NCBI RefSeq assembly: GCF_004322855.1
Contig: NZ_CP036402.1
Span: forward strand, 1,612,001-1,676,000
Length of the DNA stretch: 64,000 bases
DNA from: Egibacter rhizosphaerae
GTDB lineage: Bacteria; Actinomycetota; Nitriliruptoria; Euzebyales; Egibacteraceae
Reading direction: 5' to 3'
The translations under genes were made by a program, and so were the position numbers. Shown one piece after another: positions 34,974-42,428 of the stretch (its first letter is position 1; the number at the start of each line of letters is the position of its first letter). The notes under the pieces are model-generated. The model worked only from the letters and a program-made list of their open reading frames with translations, was not told where the DNA came from and made no database searches.

Positions 34974-36515
34974 TCAGCCCACCGCCTCGATGATGCCCGG
35001 CTCGAGCCCTGCGTGTTCGGCGAGGAACGCCTGCCGAGCCTGCTTGAGCGCCGCGACCTCCCGCGCGTACTCGTCGCTGCGGCCCAACCGCTCGTACAGG
35101 CGGCGGGGCTGCAGGAGCTCGGGATCGTCGAACTCGGGCACCTCCGTCGCCACGAGGTACCCGAAGTCGGGGTCGCGCTCCCAGCGGATCGTCTCCTCGG
35201 CAATGGCCTTCACGATCGCGGACGAGTGCGGGATCTTCACGTTCTTCGATCCCGGCACGTCCTCGCCACCGCCAACTCGGCCGGTATTGAGCACGAAGAC
35301 GCCGAAGTCATAGTCCATCGAGCGCATCAGCTCGGCCAACCGGTTGCCCTGCAGGTACTCGTGCCCCAGAAAGAACGGGTTCGTGCCCGGCACCCGCAAC
35401 GACTTGCCGGCCTCGGCGGCGCCGCCCGCGCTCGTGCCCTTGGTCTCACCGAGCATGAAGTAGGCGACGGCCTGCTCGACCGAGGCCATCCTCGCGACGG
35501 CGGGTTGCAGGGTTTCGTTCGCGTTCAGGATCAGCAGGAAGTCGGCCTTGCCGAGCTTGCGCGGATCGAAATGGTCGATCGCCGACAACGAGAACGTTCC
35601 GCGTCCATTCGCGGTGTAACTGTCGTCGAAGAAGTCCACCCGGCCGTGCTCGTCGACGGCCACGTTCTCGAGCCATGCCTCGGGGGAGGCGAGCGCGTGG
35701 TAGATCGTCGGTTCGAACTCGGGATCGAGCCCGAAGGTCTTCGCGAAACAACCGTTCTCGGTCGAGTAGACGTCCCCGGCCTCGGTGAGGGCGACGATGT
35801 CGTCCTGCACGGGCAACGAGTTGTTCTGCCGGGTGAACGTCGTGGTCGTCTTGCCCGTGCCGGACAGGCCGATGATCAGTCCGACCTTCTCGCCGTCCTC
35901 GGTCGGGATGACCTTCGCGCCGGCATGCATGGCGAGCGCACCCTGGCGGAAGGCCCAGTCCATCCACATCCGCAGGCCGCCCATCTTCGACTCGCCGAAG
36001 TAGTCGATCCCGAACACGCGGGTCGTCCACTCGTCGACGTCGATCGTCACGAGCCGTTCCTCAGGGTACCCGGGGGCGGAGAGGTTGGGCGTGTAGAGGA
36101 CGGTGAAGGCCTCCTCCTCCCGCCAGTCCGCGTCCTTCGGGTAGTACAGCTGCTGCTGCATCCCCGGGATGTTGGCGTTCGACGCCTCGATGAAGACGCG
36201 CGCGGGGCGTTTGAGGGGCGAGTTCTCGGGCCCGATGTACCCCTCGACGAGCACCATGTCCTGCTCGGCGATGTAGGCGTTCTGCCGCTCCGCCTCCGCA
36301 AGGTATTGGTCACGGGGCATCGTCGGCTTCGACGACCATGACGGATCGTCGGTGACCACGAACGTGGAGCCCGCCGAGCGCGCGGTCACCTCCGTGGTGA
36401 CGTTGAAGTTGCCGAATTCGGTCCGCTGGGCGTTCGGCATCGTGCGGACGAAATCGCGCAACTCGTCCTGCGTCGGGTTCGCAACGATCGATCTGGCCGG
36501 CGGCAACGTGCCCAC
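34974..36515 (-). CDS. pckA: Phosphoenolpyruvate carboxykinase (ATP)
   Basis: A 513-residue gluconeogenic enzyme converting oxaloacetate and ATP to phosphoenolpyruvate. The P-loop GLSGTGKTTTTF, the preceding substrate-site blocks (GIDYFGESKMGGLRMWMDWA) and the ENGCFAKTFGLDPEFEPTIY segment are those of the ATP-type PckA; length fits (about 530 usual). The GTG start at 36515 follows GAAGGGAGG closely and gives a good family N-terminus; the open frame continues upstream without coding character. A TACGCT box in the leader on the same strand about 90 bp upstream could be its promoter. Confidence 0.95.
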   Translation of the reverse strand: MGTLPPARSIVANPTQDELRDFVRTMPNAQRTEFGNFNVTTEVTARSAGSTFVVTDDPSWSSKPTMPRDQYLAEAERQNAYIAEQDMVLVEGYIGPENSPLKRPARVFIEASNANIPGMQQQLYYPKDADWREEEAFTVLYTPNLSAPGYPEERLVTIDVDEWTTRVFGIDYFGESKMGGLRMWMDWAFRQGALAMHAGAKVIPTEDGEKVGLIIGLSGTGKTTTTFTRQNNSLPVQDDIVALTEAGDVYSTENGCFAKTFGLDPEFEPTIYHALASPEAWLENVAVDEHGRVDFFDDSYTANGRGTFSLSAIDHFDPRKLGKADFLLILNANETLQPAVARMASVEQAVAYFMLGETKGTSAGGAAEAGKSLRVPGTNPFFLGHEYLQGNRLAELMRSMDYDFGVFVLNTGRVGGGEDVPGSKNVKIPHSSAIVKAIAEETIRWERDPDFGYLVATEVPEFDDPELLQPRRLYERLGRSDEYAREVAALKQARQAFLAEHAGLEPGIIEAVG

Positions 36516-36686
36516 GACGGCACCTCCCTTCTCGACGGCCGTTGCTACGCCCCGTCGCGCAGTCTGTGAACGGCCGCGCTGTGGTGAGCGTAACGCCGAG
36601 TCCGGACAGACCCGAAATCGTTCGGGGCCCTTAGGCGGCACCTCGGGGAGAGGCGACCCCCACCCCTCCGGCGCATGGCGCCGCGA

Positions 36687-36950
36687 TCAGCCCTCGTCCG
36701 CGTCAGGGATCCGATCGGCCTCGGGGTCGGCGGGCAGCTCGTCGAGTTCCTCTCCCTGCCGGTCCTCGGGAGCCGGGATCATCCCTTCGCCGCCGCGCTC
36801 TCCGCCGGTGGCCAGGACTCCCGCGATGATCCCCAGTGCGAGCACCGCGAGCGCGATGAGCCCCAGCGCCAGCAGCATGCGCCGATCGCTTCGCTGCTGG
36901 TCGGCGGTCGTGTTCGCACCGCCCTCAACGCCGCCTCGCCGGACGGACAC
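36687..36950 (-). CDS. Small single-pass membrane protein
   Basis: An 87-residue protein: a basic N-terminus, one transmembrane helix (MLLALGLIALAVLALGIIAG) and an acidic C-terminal tail. GTG 36950 has GAGGAGG seven bases upstream and overlaps the end of the NUDIX-MBL gene by 26 bp, suggesting coupled translation. Not recognised; topology suggests the acidic tail faces outside. Confidence 0.6.
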   Translation of the reverse strand: MSVRRGGVEGGANTTADQQRSDRRMLLALGLIALAVLALGIIAGVLATGGERGGEGMIPAPEDRQGEELDELPADPEADRIPDADEG

Positions 36951-38721
36951 CAAACGCCTCCTCGTCGTCGCCGCAGCCCCCAGGATCGCGCACGATGCGG
37001 TCCTCCGCGACCAGCTTTTCGAGGTGGGCGCGGACGGTGAGCGCCGCGGCGGGGTGCAGCGCGGGATCCACGTCGGCGTACACGACCTCGACGACGTCCC
37101 GCGCGGACCGAGCGCCCCGCTCGAGCGCGGCGAGAACCTGCTGCTCACGTTCTCGCCGGTGGGCGAGGTAGGCGTCGACCACATCACCGGGCCGGTCCCG
37201 CGACGGGCCGTGGCCCGGGTACAGGGCGGTCGCGTCCAGGCGGCGGAGGCGCTCCAGCGACTCGAGGTAGGCGGCCAGGTCCCCGTCGGGCCAGGCCACG
37301 ACGCTGGATCCCCGACCGAGCACGTGATCGCCGGTCAGGACGGCGCCGGTGTCGACGACGCGCAGGCACAGGTGGTCGCTCGCGTGTCCGGGCGTGTGCA
37401 CCGCCTCCACCGTCACGCCGGCGGCATGCACGGCCTCCCCGTCGGACAGCGACCGGGGCTCGGCCCGCTCGGCGGCGGCCGCCGCGCTCGCCACCTTCGG
37501 GGGGTCGAACGCGCGGAGGGGTACACCCCACGCCTCGGCCCATCCCGCCGCCTCCGCGTGGTCGCGATGGTGATGGGTCACGATGACCGCCACGATCTCC
37601 GCGTCCCGATCGCCTGCCGCCTGCTCGACCGCCCGCCGGTGCTCGGCGTCCTCGGGGCCGGGGTCGACGCACACGACCTCGCCCGACCCGGGTGCACCGA
37701 GGAGGTAGGTGTTCGTCCCGTCGAGAGTCATCGGCGACGGGTTCGGGGCCAGCACCCGCGTGGTGAGGGGATCGAGCTCGGCGCGCGCCTCCACACAGCC
37801 TCCTCTCGTGGGACCGGTCGTGCGACCGGCATCCCGGTCAGGGGTCCCGGTTCCCCATTCGGGGAGTTCGGTGGCCAACAGGCCCTCGGGATACCCGTCC
37901 TCGCCCGGATCGATGATCGTCGGGCGGCCCCCCGCATCGCGGGCGACGTGGGGGAGGTGGGGCCGCAGTTCGCCGGCCGTCGCGAGACCGTGGGCCTGCC
38001 CGGTCGACTCGCAGTCGGCCAGCGCGTGCAGGGTCCGGATCGTGGGATGGATCAACGGGAGCTCGCCCCGCTCGGCCGCCGCGAGCGCGCCGGCCGGGGT
38101 CATCCACCGGTGCGCGGTCGTCTCGACCTCGTCCGAGACCGCGACCTGCTCGTCGGGTGCGGTGGCCAGCAGGAAGAGCGTGTCGAAGCGCCTCGGCTCG
38201 CGGCGAGGGGTGAGCCAACGCCGGAAGGGCGTCAGGCTCCCGGTGTCGGGTGCCAGCCCGCTGCTCCACAGCCACGCGTGGAAATCGGCCGCCGTGGCGG
38301 AGCCGGAAACAAGCCCCTGCCGCTGTGCGATGCGCCCGCCGACGAGCTCGGCCCCTGCCGCGAGCTCGTGGTCGGTCCGGACCCGGCGGGCCAAGAGGAT
38401 GCCCGCCTCTTCGAACGTCTCGCGCACCGCCGCCGCGTGCCAGCCGGCAACCTCACCGACCCGCGAGCGCAGCCGCCTCGCCCGGTCCGACAGGTCCATC
38501 GCGGCGTGCCGCTCGAGAGGAACCGCACGGTCGGCCTCGTCGACGGCGCCACCGGGGAACACCCACGCTCCCGCCGCGAAAGGGCTGTCCTCCCTCTTGC
38601 GCAGCAGCAGCACCTCCATGCCGTGCGGGCGGTCACGGACGAGCACAACCGTCGCTGCGGGGCGCGGCGGGACCGGCGTCGGTATCCCGTCCGTGGCGGA
38701 ACGTGGCGTCGCGTTGGGCAC
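36925..38721 (-). CDS. NUDIX hydrolase-metallo-beta-lactamase-fold hydrolase fusion
   Basis: A 598-residue open frame with two enzymes. Residues 20-290 are a NUDIX domain: WVFPGGAVDEADR then AVRETFEEAGILLA, the GX5EX7REUXEEXGU box with an insertion as in NUDT7/19-like coenzyme A pyrophosphatases. Residues 310-585 are an MBL-fold hydrolase with THHHRDHAEAAGWA, HTPGHASDHLC, TGDHVLG and the LACTB2-like C-terminal helix region. No stop separates them. A GTG at 37794 with GAGAGGAGG just upstream could also start the second domain alone (289 residues). The start GTG 38721 sits 6 bp after a TAGCCT box. Confidence 0.85.
   Translation of the reverse strand: MPNATPRSATDGIPTPVPPRPAATVVLVRDRPHGMEVLLLRKREDSPFAAGAWVFPGGAVDEADRAVPLERHAAMDLSDRARRLRSRVGEVAGWHAAAVRETFEEAGILLARRVRTDHELAAGAELVGGRIAQRQGLVSGSATAADFHAWLWSSGLAPDTGSLTPFRRWLTPRREPRRFDTLFLLATAPDEQVAVSDEVETTAHRWMTPAGALAAAERGELPLIHPTIRTLHALADCESTGQAHGLATAGELRPHLPHVARDAGGRPTIIDPGEDGYPEGLLATELPEWGTGTPDRDAGRTTGPTRGGCVEARAELDPLTTRVLAPNPSPMTLDGTNTYLLGAPGSGEVVCVDPGPEDAEHRRAVEQAAGDRDAEIVAVIVTHHHRDHAEAAGWAEAWGVPLRAFDPPKVASAAAAAERAEPRSLSDGEAVHAAGVTVEAVHTPGHASDHLCLRVVDTGAVLTGDHVLGRGSSVVAWPDGDLAAYLESLERLRRLDATALYPGHGPSRDRPGDVVDAYLAHRREREQQVLAALERGARSARDVVEVVYADVDPALHPAAALTVRAHLEKLVAEDRIVRDPGGCGDDEEAFGVRPARRR
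37792..37807 (-). promoter_or_regulatory. Internal ribosome-binding site and GTG before the MBL domain
   Basis: On the minus strand GAGAGGAGG is followed within five bases by GTG at 37794, in frame with the fusion and exactly at the start of the MBL domain (EARAELDPLTTR follows). It could produce the hydrolase as a separate product. Confidence 0.5.
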
Positions 38722-38727
38722 GGTGGG

Positions 38728-38733
38728 AGGCTA
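38728..38733 (-). promoter_or_regulatory. -10 box TAGCCT, leaderless start
   Basis: Minus-strand TAGCCT is followed by six bases, then GTG 38721 of the NUDIX-MBL gene; no Shine-Dalgarno site fits in between. Confidence 0.5.
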
Positions 38734-38750
38734 ACCGCCACGAACCCGGC

Positions 38751-38849
38751 CGCGCGGCCGCGTATCGATGCCCCCGAGTGGCCGTGCGCGCCGTGGCCGT
38801 GCGCGCCGTGTCCGCGCGGCCGCGTATCGATGCCCCCGAGTGGCCGTGC
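38751..38849. repeat. Two 37-bp direct repeats, 62 bp apart
   Basis: The same 37 bp (beginning CGCGCGGCCGCGTATCGATG) occur at 38751-38787 and 38813-38849, separated by 25 bp of related GCCGTGCGCG sequence. They fill most of the gap between the NUDIX-MBL gene and the acyl-CoA dehydrogenase gene. Confidence 0.9.
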
Positions 38850-38955
38850 ACCCACGCGACCGTGCGCGGACACCGCACCGGCCCGTCGGACCAGGGCAGG
38901 CGAACGGCCATTAACATGCAGCGGGCTGGGACGCGCCGAGCCCGAAGGAGTATCT

Positions 38956-40146
38956 GTGGACTTCACGATCCCCAGCGAGCTCGACGCGTTGCGGGCGTCG
39001 TTCGCGACCTTCCTCGACCGGGAGGTGCGCCCCCTGGAGGACCAGCTCGCGGAGGCGCTGCGCCGCGAGCCGGTCGGCCCGGACGTCCAGGCAGCGGCGA
39101 ACAGCGTCCGGCGGCGTTCTTGCGAGGCAGGGTTCTACGCCGCGCACATGCCCGAGCAGGTCGGCGGGTGGGACCTCTCGGCCCTCGGCATGACGTTGCT
39201 CGTGGAGGACGCCGCACGCTCCGGACTCGCCCTCGCGGGGTACGCGCTCGGCCCACCGAACCCGCACGCCCCCACCCCGCTGCTGCTGGAGCTCCCCGAG
39301 CACCTGCGGGACCGCTACGTCGCTCCGTTGATGCGCGGCGAAGCGACGATGTGCTTCGCCCTCACCGAGCCGGAGGCCGGCAGCGACGCGCAGGCGATCA
39401 CCACCCGAGCCCGACGCGAGGGCGACGAGTGGGTCCTCGACGGGATGAAGCACTACATCACGAACGGGGAGGACGCCGACCTCGCGATCGTGTTCGCCGT
39501 CACCGATCCCGACAAACGCGCGCAGGGCGGCATCACCGCCCTCCTCGTGCCGCGCGAGGCGTACGCGGTCGGAGCGACCCAGCTGACCATGGCCGACAGC
39601 CACCCCGTCGAGCTGTTCTTCGACGGCTCTCGGGTGCCATCGGACCATGTCGTGGGCGAGGTGGGGCAGGGCTTCTACGCGGCCATGCGCTTCCTGAACG
39701 CCGGGCGCGCGTACATCGGAGCGCAGTGCCTCGGGATGGCCGAATGGTGCGTCGACCAAGCAGCCGCGCACGCCCGCACGCGGGAGGCGTTCGGACAACC
39801 GCTCGCCTCGTTCCAGGGCGTGACGTTCCCCCTCGCGGAGTCGAAGGCCGAGATCGAGGCGATGCGCTGGCTCACCTATCACCTCGCCTGGAGCTGCGAC
39901 GAGGTCGCCGCCGAGCGGGATCCCGGCGACGGCGTGCCCTTGGACTCGTCCGTCGTCAAGTGGTTCAACACCGAGTACGCCCACCGGATCGCCGACCGCT
40001 GCCTGCAGGTGTTCGGCGGCCAGGGGCTGCTGCGGGACGGGCCCATCGAACGGGTGCTGCGCCACCTGCGGATGCTCCGGGTCGTCGAGGGCGCAAGCGA
40101 AGTACAGCTCATGGTCATCGCCCGTGCCCTGACCGGCGGCCGGTAG
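38956..40146 (+). CDS. Acyl-CoA dehydrogenase family protein
   Basis: A 396-residue flavoenzyme. The signatures CFALTEPEAGSDAQAITT and GQGFYAAMRFLNAGRAYIGA, and the C-terminal QVFGGQGLLRDGPIERVLRH, are those of FAD-dependent acyl-CoA dehydrogenases, which introduce the alpha-beta double bond in fatty or branched acyl-CoAs. The usual catalytic glutamate position near the C-terminus lies in RMLRVVEGASEVQL. GTG 38956 follows GAAGGAG. It stands alone; the substrate class is unknown. Confidence 0.93.
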   Translation: MDFTIPSELDALRASFATFLDREVRPLEDQLAEALRREPVGPDVQAAANSVRRRSCEAGFYAAHMPEQVGGWDLSALGMTLLVEDAARSGLALAGYALGPPNPHAPTPLLLELPEHLRDRYVAPLMRGEATMCFALTEPEAGSDAQAITTRARREGDEWVLDGMKHYITNGEDADLAIVFAVTDPDKRAQGGITALLVPREAYAVGATQLTMADSHPVELFFDGSRVPSDHVVGEVGQGFYAAMRFLNAGRAYIGAQCLGMAEWCVDQAAAHARTREAFGQPLASFQGVTFPLAESKAEIEAMRWLTYHLAWSCDEVAAERDPGDGVPLDSSVVKWFNTEYAHRIADRCLQVFGGQGLLRDGPIERVLRHLRMLRVVEGASEVQLMVIARALTGGR

Positions 40147-40198
40147 ACACCTGGAACCACCGCACCTCGCCCGCCGGGCGGCCGTCGCCCGCGCCCAT

Positions 40199-40639
40199 CT
40201 AGCCCATCGGCCGGTCGACCTGGGGGTCGACGACGGGCGCGTGGGCAGCGGCATCGGAGAACGCCTCGGCGACCTCGCCCCGCTCGATCCCGTACCACCC
40301 GCACGTGCAGCACGCGATCGCGTGACGAGGGAAGCTGTTGGCGTCGTCCATCGGCGGGCGCACGTCGCGCACCCAGGCCTCGTGATGTTGCAAGCGCCGC
40401 GGCTGCCACAGCGCAGCGATCATGAGCAACAGCCCGGCCCACCCCACTGTGAGGGCCACGGGCAGGAGCTCGGGGCTCGGAGCCAGCAACGTGGGCAGGA
40501 TGGCGGCCGCGGCGAGCACAGCACCCAGCGCCATCGCGCGACCTCGCAGTCGCTCCCAGGCAACGAGCCAGGCCGGCGGCGTGTCGCGGCGGCCTGCCGG
40601 TGCCGGGCGGGGCGGCCCGTCGTCGGCGTCATCGGCCAT
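40199..40639 (-). CDS. Hypothetical membrane protein, two transmembrane helices
   Basis: A 146-residue protein. Two hydrophobic helices (about residues 35-54 and 58-76: MALGAVLAAAAILPTLLA, ALTVGWAGLLLMIAAL) are followed by a soluble C-terminus with a CCTCGWYG segment that could bind metal. ATG 40639 lies 9 bp after a TACGCT box. The frame stays open upstream through a 21-bp repeat that would add a Gly/Cys-rich extension; I regard that as non-coding. Not recognised. Confidence 0.65.
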   Translation of the reverse strand: MADDADDGPPRPAPAGRRDTPPAWLVAWERLRGRAMALGAVLAAAAILPTLLAPSPELLPVALTVGWAGLLLMIAALWQPRRLQHHEAWVRDVRPPMDDANSFPRHAIACCTCGWYGIERGEVAEAFSDAAAHAPVVDPQVDRPMG

Positions 40640-40648
40640 GTCGCCCGC

Positions 40649-40654
40649 AGCGTA
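40649..40654 (-). promoter_or_regulatory. -10 box TACGCT, probable leaderless start
   Basis: Minus-strand TACGCT ends 9 bp before ATG 40639. Confidence 0.4.
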
Positions 40655-40667
40655 CCCGGCACCTCCA

Positions 40668-40790
40668 CACCCGGACCCATGGCGCCCGCAGCCGCACCCA
40701 GGACGCCCCCAGCCGCACCCAGGACGCCCCCAGCCGCACCCAGGACGCCCGCAGCCGCACCCAGGAGGCCTCCAGCCGGACTCATGGTGC
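40668..40790. repeat. 21-bp tandem repeat
   Basis: Four clear copies of a 21-bp unit (AGCCGCACCCAGGACGCCCC plus one base) at 40690, 40711, 40732 and 40753, with decayed copies on both sides. It lies upstream of the membrane-protein gene. Confidence 0.88.
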
Positions 40791-41029
40791 GGTTGGCCGC
40801 GCATCCGCGGGCAACCGCACCGCCGGTCCCGAGCCCCCGACTCCTGGCCAACACCGCTGGCACGGATACCCGCGGATGCGCGGGCAACCGCACCGCCGAT
40901 CAGAACGCGCGGGTAACCGTACCGCGAGCGCGCCGAAAGCAGTGCGCCGAGCTCCTCGGACACCGACCCTCCACCCAAGGGCGAGCGATCCAGCCGTGGC
41001 GAGGGGCGAGCGGTCCGCCCGGAGCAGGC

Positions 41030-42400
41030 ATGATGGTCGTCATGAGCAACCGCGCCGCACTGCGGGACCTCCCCCGGATCGACGATCTCGTCGCGGCCTC
41101 ACCCGAACTGGTCGACGACTACGGGCGCGACGCTGCGACCGCCGCCCTGCGACGGGCGGTGGAGGCCGCGCGGACCGCCCTCGTCGCCGGACAGCCAGCC
41201 TCCGCGGAGACCACGGCCCTGCAGGAGACCGCCCGAGCCGAGCTCGCGGCACGGCGGCCCGATCCCCCGGCCCCGGTGATCAACGCCACCGGGGTGATCG
41301 TGCACACCAACCTCGGCCGGGCGCCCCTGTCGGGAGAGGCCCGCCGGGCGCTCGACGCCGCCGCGGACGCATGCGATCTCGAGGCCGACCGCGACAGCGG
41401 CGCTCGGAGCTCGCGTCTCAGTCGCCTGGAGCCATTGGTCGCCGACGCCTGTGACGCGGAGGCCGGCTTCGCCGTCAACAGCGCGGCCGGGGCGCTCGTG
41501 CTCGTGCTCGGGGCGCTCGCTGGCGGCCGCGAGGTCCTGGTGAGCCGGGGCGAGCTCGTCGAGATCGGAGGGTCCTTCCGCCTGCCCGAGATGATGCAAG
41601 CCGCCGGGGCGCGCCTGGTCGAGGTCGGCACCACGAACCGCACGCGCGCCCGCGACTTCGCCGAGGCCGGGGACGACGTCGCGCTGATCCTCTCCGTCCA
41701 CCCCTCCAACTACCGGATCGAGGGCTTCGCCGAGGCTCCCGCGATCGGCGATCTCGCGGCGGTCGCACGAGAACGCGACGTCCCGCTCGTGCACGATGTC
41801 GGCAGCGGGCTGCTCTCCGACGAGGACGCGCCGTGGCTCGCCGACGAGCCGAGCCTGTCGGGATCCCTCGCCGCCGGAGCCGACCTCGTCTTCGCGAGCG
41901 CCGACAAGCTGCTCGGGGGCCCGCAGGCCGGCCTGCTCGCCGGCCGGGCCGAGCTCGTCGACCGTTGCCGCCGCCACCCCCTCGCCCGAGCCGTGCGCCT
42001 CGACAAGCTCCGGATCGCGGCCCTCGTCGCCACGCTGCGGGCCCATCTCGACGGGCGGCGCGCGTCGCTCCCGGTGTGGGCGATGCTCGAGGCCCACCCG
42101 GACGACCTGGCCGAGCGGGCCGGTCGGCTGGCCGAGCAGTTGGGGGGCAGGGTGGTCACCGGAGCATCGGTCGTGGGGGGCGGAGCGGCGCCGGGCCGCG
42201 AGCTCCCCTCCCCGGCGATCCGGCTGCCCGACACCGATCCCGACGCGCTCGCGCACGCGTTGCGCACCGGTGATCCGGCTGTCTGGCCCCGCGTCGAGCA
42301 CGATGCCGTCCACCTCGACCCGCGCACGGTCCCGGCCGAGTTGGACGAGCGGCTCGTGGACGCGATCCGAGCCGCTCGGACCGAACGGGCGCCGCGCTGA
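41030..42400 (+). CDS. selA: L-seryl-tRNA(Sec) selenium transferase SelA
   Basis: A 456-residue PLP enzyme that converts seryl-tRNA(Sec) to selenocysteinyl-tRNA(Sec) with selenophosphate. Diagnostic segments: INATGVIVHTNLGRAPLSGE, the GARSSRLSRLE region, VSRGELVEIGGSFRLPEMMQ and the PLP lysine in SADKLLGGPQAGLLAG (Lys293 from this start). A small departure is VNSAAGALV where many SelA have VNNNAAA. Three in-frame ATGs (41030, 41033, 41042) follow GGAG; the first two are best spaced. It lies 28 bp before the ClC gene and two genes before selB. Confidence 0.93.
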   Translation: MMVVMSNRAALRDLPRIDDLVAASPELVDDYGRDAATAALRRAVEAARTALVAGQPASAETTALQETARAELAARRPDPPAPVINATGVIVHTNLGRAPLSGEARRALDAAADACDLEADRDSGARSSRLSRLEPLVADACDAEAGFAVNSAAGALVLVLGALAGGREVLVSRGELVEIGGSFRLPEMMQAAGARLVEVGTTNRTRARDFAEAGDDVALILSVHPSNYRIEGFAEAPAIGDLAAVARERDVPLVHDVGSGLLSDEDAPWLADEPSLSGSLAAGADLVFASADKLLGGPQAGLLAGRAELVDRCRRHPLARAVRLDKLRIAALVATLRAHLDGRRASLPVWAMLEAHPDDLAERAGRLAEQLGGRVVTGASVVGGGAAPGRELPSPAIRLPDTDPDALAHALRTGDPAVWPRVEHDAVHLDPRTVPAELDERLVDAIRAARTERAPR

Positions 42401-42413
42401 GCACTCGGGCCGG

Positions 42414-42419
42414 TAACCT
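42414..42419 (+). promoter_or_regulatory. -10 box TAACCT before the ClC gene
   Basis: TAACCT ends 9 bp before ATG 42429, in the 28-bp gap after selA, so the ClC gene may have its own leaderless transcript. Confidence 0.45.
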
Positions 42420-42428
42420 GCGCCCGCC

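Larger units (their letters stand above)
40640..41029. other. Intergenic region between membrane-protein gene and selA
   Basis: 390 bp without a convincing gene. It holds the 21-bp array, then three related copies of GCGGGCAACCGCACCGCC (near 40807, 40882 and, diverged, 40909); the first two sit beside GCGCATCCGCGG and its inverse CCGCGGATGCGC. I looked for a tRNA-Sec (long acceptor arm, TCA anticodon) next to selA and saw none. Confidence 0.7.

Noticed and set aside
34823-35203. Collagen-like Gly-Pro-Val repeats in a minus-strand open frame
   Set aside because: The frame is offset from pckA and covers its 3' end plus the 9-bp array; the Gly-Pro pattern is simply the translation of GGCCCGGTC units.
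40199-40978. A longer membrane protein with Gly/Cys-rich GCGRP repeats
   Set aside because: The extension is in frame only because the tandem unit is 21 bp; a -10 box lies immediately before ATG 40639 and the repeat sequence has no coding signature.
40790-41029. tRNA-Sec (selC) next to selA
   Set aside because: No pair of long acceptor arms, TCA anticodon loop or GGTTC-type T loop could be assembled; only GC-rich repeats are present.
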